From Streptomyces fildesensis (lineage in GTDB: Bacteria > Actinomycetota > Actinomycetes > Streptomycetales > Streptomycetaceae): 64,000 bases of DNA. The translations under genes were made by a program, and so were the position numbers. Location of the stretch: assembly GCF_016107395.1 (NCBI RefSeq), contig NZ_JAAIKO010000041.1, positions 1 through 64,000 on the forward strand, written 5' to 3'. Positions 7,075 to 15,957 of this stretch are shown here, one piece after another. Position 1 is the first letter of the stretch, and each line of letters begins with the position of its first letter. A model generated the notes under the pieces. That model was not told where the DNA came from and ran no database searches. It saw nothing but the letters and a program-made list of their open reading frames with translations.

Positions 7075-9323
7075 TGCAGGGCAGCACGGGGCAGCCGGGA
7101 CCGATCCCGGACTTCGCGGACATCGGCCTGGAGCCGGACGGCCCGGCGGATGCCGCCCCCGGTGGCGGCATCACCGGTGACCAGTGGCGGGCGGCCGTGC
7201 GGGAGAGCACGGGCAAGGACGACGAGGACCTGCTCTGGCAGACCCCGGAGGGCATCGCCGTCAAGCCGCTCTACACCTCCGACGACCTGGCCGGGCTCGA
7301 CTTCCTGGAGACCTATCCGGGGATCGCGCCGTATCTGCGCGGACCGTACCCGACCATGTACGTCAACCAGCCGTGGACGATCCGGCAGTACGCCGGCTTC
7401 TCCACCGCCGAGGAGTCCAACGCCTTCTACCGGCGCAACCTCGCGGCCGGGCAGAAGGGGCTGTCGATCGCCTTCGACCTGCCCACCCACCGCGGCTACG
7501 ACAGCGACCATCCGCGGGTCACGGGCGATGTCGGCATGGCGGGCGTGGCCATCGACTCCATCTACGACATGCGGCAGTTGTTCGACGGGATCCCGCTGGA
7601 CCGGATGAGCGTGTCGATGACGATGAACGGCGCGGTGCTGCCGGTCCTCGCCCTCTACATCGTCGCGGCCGAGGAACAGGGTGTGCCCCCGGAGAAGCTC
7701 GCGGGGACCATCCAGAACGACATCCTCAAGGAGTTCATGGTCCGCAACACCTACATCTACCCGCCGCAGCCGTCGATGCGGGTGATCTCCGACATCTTCG
7801 CGTACACCTCGCAGAAGATGCCGCGCTACAACTCCATCTCCATCTCCGGCTACCACATCCAGGAGGCCGGGGCCACGGCCGACCTGGAGCTGGCCTACAC
7901 ACTGGCCGACGGTGTCGAGTACCTGCGCGCCGGGCTGGCGGTCGGTCTTGACGTGGACGCGTTCGCACCGCGGCTGTCGTTCTTCTGGGCCATCGGCATG
8001 AACTTCTTCATGGAGATCGCCAAGCTGCGCGCGGCCCGGCTGCTGTGGGCCAAGCTCGTCAAGGGCTTCGATCCCAAGAACCCCAAGTCGCTGTCGCTGC
8101 GCACCCATTCCCAGACCTCGGGCTGGTCGCTGACCGCGCAGGACGTGTTCAACAACGTGCCGCGCACGTGTGTGGAGGCCATGGCCGCCACCCAGGGCCA
8201 CACCCAGTCGCTGCACACCAACGCGCTGGACGAGGCGCTGGCGCTGCCCACCGACTTCTCCGCGCGCATCGCCCGCAACACCCAGCTGTTCCTGCAGCAG
8301 GAGTCGGGCACCTGCCGGGTCATCGACCCGTGGGGCGGCAGCGCGTACGTCGAGAAGCTCACCCACGATCTCGCCCGGCGCGCCTGGCAGCACATCGAAG
8401 AGGTCGAGGCCGCGGGCGGCATGGCGAAGGCCATCGACGCGGGCATTCCGAAGCTGCGCGTCGAGGAGGCCGCTGCCCGTACCCAGGCCCGTATCGACTC
8501 CGGGCGGCAGGCGCTGATCGGCGTCAACAAGTACCGCGTCGGCACGGACGAGAAGATCGACGTCCTCAAGGTCGACAACTCCTCGGTCCGCACCCAGCAG
8601 ATCGAGAAGCTGCGGCGGCTGCGCGCGGAGCGCGACGAGGGCGCCTGCCAGGACGCGCTGCGCGCGCTGACCGCGGCCGCCCGGGACGGCAACCGGCCCG
8701 GCGGCGGCCTGGAGGGCAACCTGCTCGCGCTCGCGGTGAACGCGGCGCGCGCCAAGGCGACCGTCGGAGAGATCTCGAACGCATTGGAGGAGGTGTACGG
8801 GCGGCACGTCGGCCAGATCCGTACCATCACCGGTGTGTACCGGGACGAGGCAGGAACGTCACCCGGCGTGGAGCGCACCCGCAAGCTGGCGGACGCGTTC
8901 GCCGAGGCCGAGGGCCGCCGCCCGCGCATCCTGGTCGCCAAGATGGGCCAGGACGGCCATGACCGCGGCCAGAAGGTGATCGCCACCGCCTTCGCCGACC
9001 TCGGATTCGACGTCGACGTCGGCGCGCTGTTCCAGACGCCGGCCGAAGTGGCCCGGCAGGCGGTCGAGGCGGACGTCCACATCGTCGGTGTCTCCTCGCT
9101 CGCGGCCGGCCATCTGACGCTGGTGCCGGCGCTGCGCGAGCAGCTCGCCGAGGCCGGCCGGGAGGACATCACGATCGTCGTCGGCGGCGTCATCCCGCCG
9201 CAGGACATCGAGACCCTCCACCAGGCGGGCGCGGCGGCGGTGTTCCCGCCCGGCACGGTGATCCCGGACGCGGCGTACGACCTGCTGAACACCCTCGCCG
9301 CCGCTCTCGGCCACGAGTTGTGA
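7074..9323 (+). CDS. mutB: Methylmalonyl-CoA mutase large (alpha) subunit
   Basis: The catalytic subunit, about 749 residues. The substrate-binding TIM barrel is evident from YPTMYVNQPWTIRQYAGFST and the RTHSQTSGWSLTAQD segment. The C-terminal cobalamin domain carries the DGHDRG (DxHxxG) motif near residue 627, whose histidine ligates the cobalt. ATG 7074 overlaps the mutA stop; an in-frame GTG at 7071 is an alternative start. The next gene, meaB, begins 4 bases after its stop, so mutA-mutB-meaB form one transcription unit. No cobalamin riboswitch is apparent upstream of mutA. Confidence 0.97.
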   Translation: MQGSTGQPGPIPDFADIGLEPDGPADAAPGGGITGDQWRAAVRESTGKDDEDLLWQTPEGIAVKPLYTSDDLAGLDFLETYPGIAPYLRGPYPTMYVNQPWTIRQYAGFSTAEESNAFYRRNLAAGQKGLSIAFDLPTHRGYDSDHPRVTGDVGMAGVAIDSIYDMRQLFDGIPLDRMSVSMTMNGAVLPVLALYIVAAEEQGVPPEKLAGTIQNDILKEFMVRNTYIYPPQPSMRVISDIFAYTSQKMPRYNSISISGYHIQEAGATADLELAYTLADGVEYLRAGLAVGLDVDAFAPRLSFFWAIGMNFFMEIAKLRAARLLWAKLVKGFDPKNPKSLSLRTHSQTSGWSLTAQDVFNNVPRTCVEAMAATQGHTQSLHTNALDEALALPTDFSARIARNTQLFLQQESGTCRVIDPWGGSAYVEKLTHDLARRAWQHIEEVEAAGGMAKAIDAGIPKLRVEEAAARTQARIDSGRQALIGVNKYRVGTDEKIDVLKVDNSSVRTQQIEKLRRLRAERDEGACQDALRALTAAARDGNRPGGGLEGNLLALAVNAARAKATVGEISNALEEVYGRHVGQIRTITGVYRDEAGTSPGVERTRKLADAFAEAEGRRPRILVAKMGQDGHDRGQKVIATAFADLGFDVDVGALFQTPAEVARQAVEADVHIVGVSSLAAGHLTLVPALREQLAEAGREDITIVVGGVIPPQDIETLHQAGAAAVFPPGTVIPDAAYDLLNTLAAALGHEL

Positions 9324-9327
9324 GCCG

Positions 9328-10323
9328 ATGGCACCCACGATCGACATCGACGGCTACATCAAGGGCGTCCTCGACGGGTCGCGGCCGCACATCGCCCGTG
9401 CGATCACCCTCGTCGAGTCCACCCGCCCCGCCCACCGCGAGCTGGCCCAGCGGCTGCTGACCGAGCTGCTCCCGCACTCGGGAACGGCGCGCCGGGTCGG
9501 CATCAGCGGGGTGCCCGGCGTGGGCAAGTCCACGTTCATCGACGCGCTCGGCACCCTGCTCACCGGCCTCGGCCACCGGGTCGCGGTCCTCGCCGTCGAC
9601 CCGTCCTCGACCAGGACCGGTGGCTCCATCCTGGGCGACAAGACCCGGATGGAGCGGCTGGCGGTGGACCCGGCGGCCTTCGTGCGGCCCTCCCCCACCT
9701 CCGGCACGCTGGGCGGCGTGACCAGGGCCACCCGTGAGTCGATCATCGTCATGGAGGCGGCGGGCTACGACGTGGTGCTCGTCGAGACCGTCGGGGTCGG
9801 CCAGTCCGAGACCGCCGTGGCCAACATGGTCGACTCCTTCCTGCTGCTCACCCTTGCCCGCACCGGCGACCAGCTGCAGGGCATCAAGAAGGGTGTCCTG
9901 GAACTCGCCGACATCGTCGCCGTCAACAAGGCCGACGGTCCGCACGAGCGCGAGGCGGCCTCCGCCGCCCGGGAACTGGCCGGCGCACTGCGGCTGCTGC
10001 AGCCGCTGGACGCGGGCTGGACGCCGCCCGTGCTCACCTGCAGCGCGCGGGAGAACAGCGGACTCGACGCGGTCTGGGAGCGCCTCGAACAGCACCGGCG
10101 CGTGCTGCGTACCGATGGCCGGCTGGAGGCCAAGCGGCGGGACCAGCAGATCGAATGGACCTGGTCCATGGTCCGCGACCAGCTCCTCGCCCGGGTGCGC
10201 GAGCACCCCGACGTCCGTGGTCTCGCGCCCGTGGTGGAACGGCAGGTCCGCGAAGGCACCCTCACCGCGACGCTCGCCGCCGAACGCCTGCTCGCCGCCT
10301 TCCAGCCGCCGGACGCCGGCTGA
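9328..10323 (+). CDS. meaB: MeaB-type GTPase chaperone of methylmalonyl-CoA mutase
   Basis: A 331-residue G3E-family P-loop GTPase of the MeaB/ArgK group, which gates cobalamin loading and protects the mutase from inactivation. The P-loop GVPGVGKST lies around residue 66. Other markers are VDPSSTRTGGSILGDKTRM, the switch region VLVETVGVGQSE and the base-specificity motif VNKAD. The position directly after mutB is the standard arrangement. It converges on the LysR gene with only 15 bases between the two stops and no obvious hairpin there. Confidence 0.96.
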   Translation: MAPTIDIDGYIKGVLDGSRPHIARAITLVESTRPAHRELAQRLLTELLPHSGTARRVGISGVPGVGKSTFIDALGTLLTGLGHRVAVLAVDPSSTRTGGSILGDKTRMERLAVDPAAFVRPSPTSGTLGGVTRATRESIIVMEAAGYDVVLVETVGVGQSETAVANMVDSFLLLTLARTGDQLQGIKKGVLELADIVAVNKADGPHEREAASAARELAGALRLLQPLDAGWTPPVLTCSARENSGLDAVWERLEQHRRVLRTDGRLEAKRRDQQIEWTWSMVRDQLLARVREHPDVRGLAPVVERQVREGTLTATLAAERLLAAFQPPDAG

Positions 10324-10338
10324 CCGCTCCGGCGGGTG

Positions 10339-11349
10339 TCAGGCGCAGCCGGCGGTCCGGGACAGCTCGTCCTCGTCCACGTACAGCAGCGGCCGGTTGT
10401 TCCTGGCCAGCCACTGCCGGTACGTGGTCGCCGCGGCGGCCGCCTCCCGGTAGGCCGCCACCAGATCGGCGTAGAGCGCTTCGACCTCGGCGGTTCCCAC
10501 CCCACCGGCGGCACCTTCGGGCAACGCCCGGGACGCCATGAAGAGTTCGACCGCTATCGGGTCGCCGCACAGCGGCCGGATGGCCATGCCGTGCCGGGGC
10601 TGCGAAGTCGGCTGGCAGGGGGCGACCGCCTCACCGGCGGCGACCATGTCGGCGGCGGTCAGATAGTCCCCGTACGCCACTCGCGGCGTGAACCCCGATG
10701 CGCGCAGGGCCCGTTGTACACCGTCCCACTCACCGTCCACGCTCGGGTCGACCATCCAGCGGTCGCCGGCGACGTCGGACAGCGAGACCACGCTCTGGCG
10801 CGCCGCCGGATGGTGCGCGTGCAGGGCGATGAACTGCGGTTCCCGCGCGACGAGGACCCGCCGTTCGAGACCGTCCGGGATCCGTAGCGGCGCACCCTCG
10901 ACCTCGTGGACGAAGGCGACGTCGAGCTGGTTCAGGGCGACCATCTGCAGCAGGGCGTTGGCCGACACGTCCACCCGGATCGTGGTGTCCGAGTCCGGCA
11001 GCCGGGCGTGCACCCTGCTCACCCATCCGGCCATGGCGCGGCTCGCCGTGCCGCCGATCCGCAGATGCGGTCCCGCGGCCCTGACCACCGCCGCCTGTGT
11101 CTCGGCCACCAGCGTGTTCATCTCGGCGACGAGCGGCCGCGCCCGGCACAGGACCGTGCGCCCCAGCGGCGTCGGGCGGCTGCCCGTGCGCTCCCGGGAG
11201 AACAGCTGTCCGCCGAGGGCGCTCTCGATCCGTCGGAGCTGTGTCGTCAAGGACGGCTGGGTCATCCCCAGCTGCCGCGCCGCCTTGCGCACACTGCCGG
11301 TATCGGCGATGGCGCACAGTGCGCGAAGGTGCCTCACCTCGAGCTCCAT
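10339..11349 (-). CDS. snpR: LysR-family regulator, probable activator of snapalysin
   Basis: A 336-residue LysR-type regulator. The N-terminal winged helix-turn-helix is clear (GSVRKAARQLGMTQPSLTTQ at residues 18-37) and is followed by a periplasmic-binding-like effector domain. ATG 11349 begins MELEVRHLRAL, the usual start of the family; the open frame upstream has no homology-like content. It is transcribed away from a snapalysin gene, the classic snpR/snpA (mprR/mprA) arrangement in Streptomyces in which the LysR protein activates the protease gene. The assignment as snpR rests on this context. Confidence 0.9.
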   Translation of the reverse strand: MELEVRHLRALCAIADTGSVRKAARQLGMTQPSLTTQLRRIESALGGQLFSRERTGSRPTPLGRTVLCRARPLVAEMNTLVAETQAAVVRAAGPHLRIGGTASRAMAGWVSRVHARLPDSDTTIRVDVSANALLQMVALNQLDVAFVHEVEGAPLRIPDGLERRVLVAREPQFIALHAHHPAARQSVVSLSDVAGDRWMVDPSVDGEWDGVQRALRASGFTPRVAYGDYLTAADMVAAGEAVAPCQPTSQPRHGMAIRPLCGDPIAVELFMASRALPEGAAGGVGTAEVEALYADLVAAYREAAAAATTYRQWLARNNRPLLYVDEDELSRTAGCA

Positions 11350-11607
11350 GAGCGGAGGATATGGCGGGATCCGCACGTCGCACCAGGGTCCCGAACCGCA
11401 GCAATACCCGTCTTTCGCGTACGAGTTGGCCACCCGGTACCGGGGATGTTCCCGGCCTATCGGCCCCTGACATCATCCCCGGCGGCGCGCTTCTCCCGCA
11501 CACTCACCGGCAACAGCAGTTCATCCCCCAGCCCCGGTCGCCGTTCCCCCCAATGCAGCTGTACCCGACAGCGACCGACGGCTTCTCGGAGGAGAAGGAG
11601 ACCCCCC
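11350..11607. promoter_or_regulatory. Divergent snpR-snpA control region
   Basis: Shared upstream region of a LysR regulator and its probable target. LysR proteins generally bind T-N11-A motifs in such gaps; several loose matches exist but none can be singled out by eye. The plus-strand end carries GGAGGAGAAGGAG just before the snpA start. Confidence 0.6.
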
Positions 11608-12267
11608 ATGCGATACCCCAAGGTGCTGCTCGCGGCAGCGCTGGGCATCGGCCTCGCTGCGAGTCTGGGCACTGTGCCCGCCATCGCCGCCGCCCCCCAG
11701 GCGGACCAGTCCGCGGCCCAGGCCTCGGCGTCCTACGCCACCTACGCCGGTTCGAACGAGAACGCGGCCGCCAACAAGGCGTTCTTCGACGCCGTCCAGC
11801 GGTCCGTCGCGGCCAAGCGCGCGGCCAACCCCGGCCTGCAGACCGTCACCCTCATCTACAGCACCGGCAACGCGCCGTCGTTCAGGTCCCAGATATCGCG
11901 CAGCGCGCAGATCTGGAACTCCGCGGAGAAGAACGTGAAGCTCCAGGAAGGCAGCAACGCGGACTTCGCGTACTACGAGGGCAACTCCAGCCAGGGCTCG
12001 TACGCCAGCACCGACGGCCACGGGAACGGCTACATCTTCCTGGACTACCGGCAGAACCAGCAGTACGACTCGATCCGTGTCGTCGCCCATGAGACCGGGC
12101 ACGTGCTCGGCCTCCCGGACCACTACTCGGGTCCGTGCAGCGAGCTGATGTCGGGCGGCGGCCCCGGCACCTCCTGCCGTAACGAGGTTCCGAACGCGAC
12201 CGAACGCGCCCGTGTGGACCGGCTCTGGGTCAACGGCCTGGCGGCCGGGACCGTGGCGCGCCGCTAG
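11608..12267 (+). CDS. snpA: Snapalysin, secreted small neutral metalloprotease (M7)
   Basis: A 219-residue exported protease. The signal peptide runs from MRYPKVLLAAALGIGLAASL to an AIAAA cleavage region near residue 29. It is followed by a short propeptide and the M7 catalytic domain with the zinc motif HETGHVLGLPDH near residue 160 (HExxHxxGxxD: two His and one Asp ligand). The four cysteines near the C-terminus fit the family's disulfides. Snapalysins prefer aromatic residues at P1'. ATG 11608 follows a strong purine-rich ribosome binding site. A strong terminator hairpin lies about 35 bases after the stop. Confidence 0.95.
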   Translation: MRYPKVLLAAALGIGLAASLGTVPAIAAAPQADQSAAQASASYATYAGSNENAAANKAFFDAVQRSVAAKRAANPGLQTVTLIYSTGNAPSFRSQISRSAQIWNSAEKNVKLQEGSNADFAYYEGNSSQGSYASTDGHGNGYIFLDYRQNQQYDSIRVVAHETGHVLGLPDHYSGPCSELMSGGGPGTSCRNEVPNATERARVDRLWVNGLAAGTVARR

Positions 12268-12301
12268 GGCATGTCCCTGGTCCGTTCCGCCTGATGGCCC
12301 G

Positions 12302-12331
12302 AGGTCCCCGCACCGCACGGTGCGGGGACCT
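12302..12331 (+). terminator. Intrinsic terminator-like hairpin after snpA
   Basis: A perfect 13-bp inverted repeat (AGGTCCCCGCACC / GGTGCGGGGACCT) with a 4-base loop GCAC lies about 35 bases downstream of the snpA stop. It also precedes the end of the convergent DUF6629 gene, so it may end transcription from both sides. Confidence 0.85.
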
Positions 12332-12352
12332 TCCGGCGCCCGGCGCCCTGGG

Positions 12353-12969
12353 TCACGGACCGGCCGGGCGACGGTGCACCCAGGCGAGGACGACGACGGA
12401 GGCGACAGCGGCGAAGGCGCACCAGGTGGAGATGAACTCCAGCCGCCACACCACCGCGCGCATCAACGCACCGGCCGCGACGAGCCCGCCGAGCAGCCGC
12501 AGCAACCGGTCGCCACTGAGAAGCAGCGAACCGATGGTGGCGACGAGATAGCCCGCGATGATCAGCGACGACTGCGGCAGGTCGAGACCGTAGCCGACGG
12601 TGTGGCCGCGGACGTCGGCGGTCACGGTCCGGGTGGTGAGGACTACGCGAGCGTCACGGCGGTGACGAGCCCGACGAGGGCCGGGATCATCAGCAGCCGC
12701 CGTGCGCTCCTGGGCGCGGCGAGCAGCACCCCGAACGGCACCCACACCGGCAGCAGCGGCAGGGCGATGACGGCCCAGGCCGTGGTGGCCGGCCCCGCGC
12801 CGCCGTCGGAGCGCCAGACGACGGACTCGATGATCTGATGGGCTCCGAGGATCAGCGGCAGCGCCGCGATCGGCAGATCGCGGGCCCGCCGCACCCGCGC
12901 CACGCAGGCCACCCCGATCGCGGCGATACCGGTACCCACCACGAGGTCGGCTGTCGCGCTCCAGCACAT
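12353..12969 (-). pseudogene. DUF6629-type membrane protein, frameshifted
   Basis: The start MCWSATADLVVGTG at 12969 and the later segments (LPIAALPLILGAHQIIESVV; HTVGYGLDLPQSSLIIAGYL; FISTWCAFAAVASVVVLAWV) match the DUF6629 family of about 205-residue multi-helix membrane proteins. The first frame ends at TAG 12645-12643 after VTAVTLA. The family-like sequence resumes in another frame as LTTRTVTADVRGHT. One missing base in GCGTAGTCC (for example an original GCGTACGTCC) explains the break. Either the gene is inactivated or the assembly has an indel. Function of the family is unknown. Confidence 0.8.
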
Positions 12970-13049
12970 GAGGTCACCCGGGGATCGGAGGGGACGGCGG
13001 ATCCAGGTACAACGATCTCCACCGTACGACCCCCGCGCCGCCGCAACGG

Positions 13050-13718
13050 TCAGGCGCCGCCCAGCCGGTTGATGTCCTTGCTGTACAGAATGTGTTCGCC
13101 GGCGCCCTTGAGGGCGACCACGGCGAGCATGGCCCGTCCCAGGTGCTCGGTCGTCGTGGTGTGTCCTGGTGCCAGCCTGCGCAGGACCGGGTAGAGCCAG
13201 GACGTCAGGGAGTACGCCACCCGGTACCAGCGGGTCCTGGACTTCTCCCCGTTCAGGGGCTGGATCCAGGCGGGACGGAACATGTACGCGTGGAAGTCCA
13301 GGGCGAGCAGTTCGTTCTCGGTCCTGCCCTTCACCCGGGCCCACGCCGAGCGGCCCCGCTCGGTGCTGTCGGTGCCCTCTCCCGAGACGTAGGTGAAGGT
13401 CAGGGACGGGTTGCGCGCGGCGAGCGGGGTCGCGGCCGCGAGGGTGCAGTCATGCGTGATCCGCACGTACTCCTCCTGGCTCCGCCCGCCCGACGAGACA
13501 CCCAGGCAGAAGAAGCACGCGTCGAGGCCGGCGAACTCGTCCTCGATCGCGGAGAAGTCGGTGAAGTCCCGGTGGATCACCTCACGGACCTTCGGGTGGC
13601 TCCGGCCGAGCGGCGCACGGCCCACCACCAGGACGCTCTCGACCCGGTCGTCCAGCACGCACTCGCGCAGGACCCCCTGGCCGACCATGCCGGACGCACC
13701 GAAGATGACTACGTTCAC
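13050..13718 (-). CDS. NAD(P)-binding atypical SDR (epimerase-like)
   Basis: A 222-residue Rossmann protein of the atypical short-chain dehydrogenase/NmrA-HTATIP2-like group. The dinucleotide-binding motif GASGMVG is at residues 7-13, and FFCLGVSS, TYVSGEGT and a YMFRPAWIQP segment are typical of the family. The classical SDR catalytic YxxxK is not evident, so it may bind NAD(P)H without being a standard dehydrogenase. Start GTG 13718 has GAGGA about 6 bases upstream. Neighbours give no pathway hint. Confidence 0.85.
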   Translation of the reverse strand: MNVVIFGASGMVGQGVLRECVLDDRVESVLVVGRAPLGRSHPKVREVIHRDFTDFSAIEDEFAGLDACFFCLGVSSGGRSQEEYVRITHDCTLAAATPLAARNPSLTFTYVSGEGTDSTERGRSAWARVKGRTENELLALDFHAYMFRPAWIQPLNGEKSRTRWYRVAYSLTSWLYPVLRRLAPGHTTTTEHLGRAMLAVVALKGAGEHILYSKDINRLGGA

Positions 13719-13833
13719 GTGCGTGTCCTCGCGATGTCGGCATGCGGATGGGCAGGGCCGTGGGTCGGCTCGGGCAGGGTACCCCGAAGCCGGTTCCCAT
13801 CGGCGGACGGCGGCGCTGTAGTCCTTTCCCCCG

Positions 13834-15957
13834 TCAGCCCGCTACCGCGACCGCCAGGGCCGCTTGGCATTCGGCGAGTTGGCATTCGATGGCGTCGCGG
13901 TCGGCGCCGGGCAGGTCGAGCGCGTGCCGGTAGTCCGCGATGGCGGCCCGCCAGCTGCCGGCCGCCTGGTGGGCGAAGCCGCGGTTGTACAGGAGATCGG
14001 CGTCGTCCCCGGTCACCGCCAGGGCGCGGGTCAGGTCGTCGACGGCCGCGGCGTGGTCGCCGGCCTCGTAGTGCAGGACGGCACGGTTGGCCAGGGCCGC
14101 CGAACGCAGCGGGTCGGCGGCGAGTGCCTCGTCGAAGGCGCGCAGGGCTTCGTCCGCGTCGTCCTGTTCCATGGCGATCAGGCCCCGCGTGCACAGCAGG
14201 TCCGGTTCACCCGGGTGGAGTTCGAGGCCCTGCGCGAGCTGGACGGAGGCGAGTTCCGTGTCGCCCTCGTCGATGAGCAGGGAGACGAGGTTGACCCGGG
14301 CGGCGAGATAGTCGGGTTCGAGCTCCAGGACGTAGCGCAGGTCGCCGATCGCGCCGTCGGTGTCACCGGCGGCCGCGCGGGCGTCGGCCCGGTTGTAGTA
14401 CAGCTCGTGGATGGGCGGGGTGAGGGTGGCGGCCTGGTCGTAGTCGGCGAGCGCCGCTTCCAGGTCGCCCCGCTTGTACTGCAGTGCGGCGCGGTCGCAG
14501 TAGTACTCGGGGTAGTACGGGTCGAGCGCGAGGACGCCGTTGAAGTCCTCCAGCGCCTCGTCCAGCCGGCCGAGGGCCACGTTGACCTGGGCCCGGTTGT
14601 GCAGCAGCACGGAGCGGTGCAGCGACTGCCTGCCCGGCTCCAGCTCGCGGTCCAGCCGGGCCAGCCCCTCGGTGACCAGCCGCAGGGCGGTCTCGGGGTT
14701 GCCCCGGCGCAGTTCGACCAGGGCCAGTCCGTTCTCGTGGAAGACGGTGTGGAAAGCGCGGTCGGCGGGATCCGGCAGCTGCTTGGCGATGGCGATGGAG
14801 TTGTTGACGTACTGCTTCGCCAGGTCCGAGTCCTGACGCTCGGCGGGGTGGATCCGCGTGTACAACATGGACAGGGCGTAACTGGAGACCATGTGCACCA
14901 CCGGGTCGGTGTACCGGCCGCGCAGCTCTCGGTAGATCACCTCGGCTTCCTCCGTACGCCCCAGCGCGCCCAGCGCCTGGGCCGTCTTGCCGCCGGCCAC
15001 GCAGTACAGCCGCTCCTGTGCCACCGGGTCGAAGCTGTCGCGTCCTTGGCCGCCGAGTTCGATGGCCGCGTCGTAGTAGCCCATCCGGAGGCAGTAGTCG
15101 GCGGCGGTCAGCAGGTCGCGGCACTCGTCATCGGTCCGTCCGCCCGCGTGCGCGCGGTGGTAGGGGATGGCGCCGAGTCGCAGGCTCCAGTCGTCCTCCT
15201 CCTCGAGTTCGACGGCGCGGACACGGTGCAGTCCGGAGCGCAGCCGCGGATCGGCGTTCCGGTAGGCGGCCACCTCCGCCGGGATGTCGCTGGTGCCGTC
15301 GGAGATGATGTACGCCTGGAGGAGTTCGTTCTGCACGCGGGTGTCGGGCGCCGCGGGTGCGGCCGGCAGCTCGGTACGCCGCGCCTGGCGGTCCAGGGCC
15401 TGCGCCAGCCCGTCGGGGAGGTCCGGGGAGGCGCTGGTGCCGACCGCGATCGTGAGGACCTCGGTCCGGGCACGGCGCAGCAGGACCGTGATCAGTTCCT
15501 GGTCGGTCGGGTCGGCGGCGTGCAGGTTGTCGAACAGGACCAGTTGCGGCCGGCCCGCCGTCGTACCGGCCTCCTGGGCCCACGCGTTGAGGAACTCGGT
15601 GAGTCCATGGGCGATCCTGCGGGTGCGCAGGGGTGAGTAGTACCGGGTCCGCTCGGTCGGCGACGCGAGGGACGTCAGTGTCTGCGGTGGCGCGTCGACG
15701 AGGTCCTTGAGTTCGGGCGCGACCGAGAGGATCTCGATGGCATGCCGGGCGACCAGCGCGGGCCTGGTCTTGAGCACCTCGGGCACGATGGCGCGCAGCA
15801 GGCTGCCTGCCGCGGTGTACGGTCCGCGCAGCCGCCGGTGGCAGTCGACGGTGGTCAGGTGCCCGGCGGCGGCGAGTGCTTCGGCGGTCGCGGCCCGCAC
15901 CCTGCGGTCGGGTCCGCTGAGCCAGCTGTGGCGGGGCGTCTGGCGGTTGCTGCTCAT
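13834..15957 (-). CDS. Large TPR protein with degenerate ATPase-like N-terminus, coupled to the M50-like peptidase
   Basis: A 707-residue cytoplasmic protein. Residues 1-200 resemble a STAND/LuxR-type AAA domain. A Walker B-like strand is present (RPQLVLFDNLHAADPTDQEL), but the position of the P-loop reads SGPDRRVRAAT with no GKT/S, so nucleotide binding is doubtful. The C-terminal half holds about seven tetratricopeptide repeats (for example LHNRAQVNVALGRLDEALED and YYCDRAALQYKRGDLEAALA). The start ATG 15957 overlaps the stop of the preceding peptidase gene (ATGA), so the two are translationally coupled. This fixes the start although the open frame extends much further upstream. It is probably a scaffold or receptor for the peptide system encoded just upstream. 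Confidence 0.85.
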   Translation of the reverse strand: MSSNRQTPRHSWLSGPDRRVRAATAEALAAAGHLTTVDCHRRLRGPYTAAGSLLRAIVPEVLKTRPALVARHAIEILSVAPELKDLVDAPPQTLTSLASPTERTRYYSPLRTRRIAHGLTEFLNAWAQEAGTTAGRPQLVLFDNLHAADPTDQELITVLLRRARTEVLTIAVGTSASPDLPDGLAQALDRQARRTELPAAPAAPDTRVQNELLQAYIISDGTSDIPAEVAAYRNADPRLRSGLHRVRAVELEEEDDWSLRLGAIPYHRAHAGGRTDDECRDLLTAADYCLRMGYYDAAIELGGQGRDSFDPVAQERLYCVAGGKTAQALGALGRTEEAEVIYRELRGRYTDPVVHMVSSYALSMLYTRIHPAERQDSDLAKQYVNNSIAIAKQLPDPADRAFHTVFHENGLALVELRRGNPETALRLVTEGLARLDRELEPGRQSLHRSVLLHNRAQVNVALGRLDEALEDFNGVLALDPYYPEYYCDRAALQYKRGDLEAALADYDQAATLTPPIHELYYNRADARAAAGDTDGAIGDLRYVLELEPDYLAARVNLVSLLIDEGDTELASVQLAQGLELHPGEPDLLCTRGLIAMEQDDADEALRAFDEALAADPLRSAALANRAVLHYEAGDHAAAVDDLTRALAVTGDDADLLYNRGFAHQAAGSWRAAIADYRHALDLPGADRDAIECQLAECQAALAVAVAG

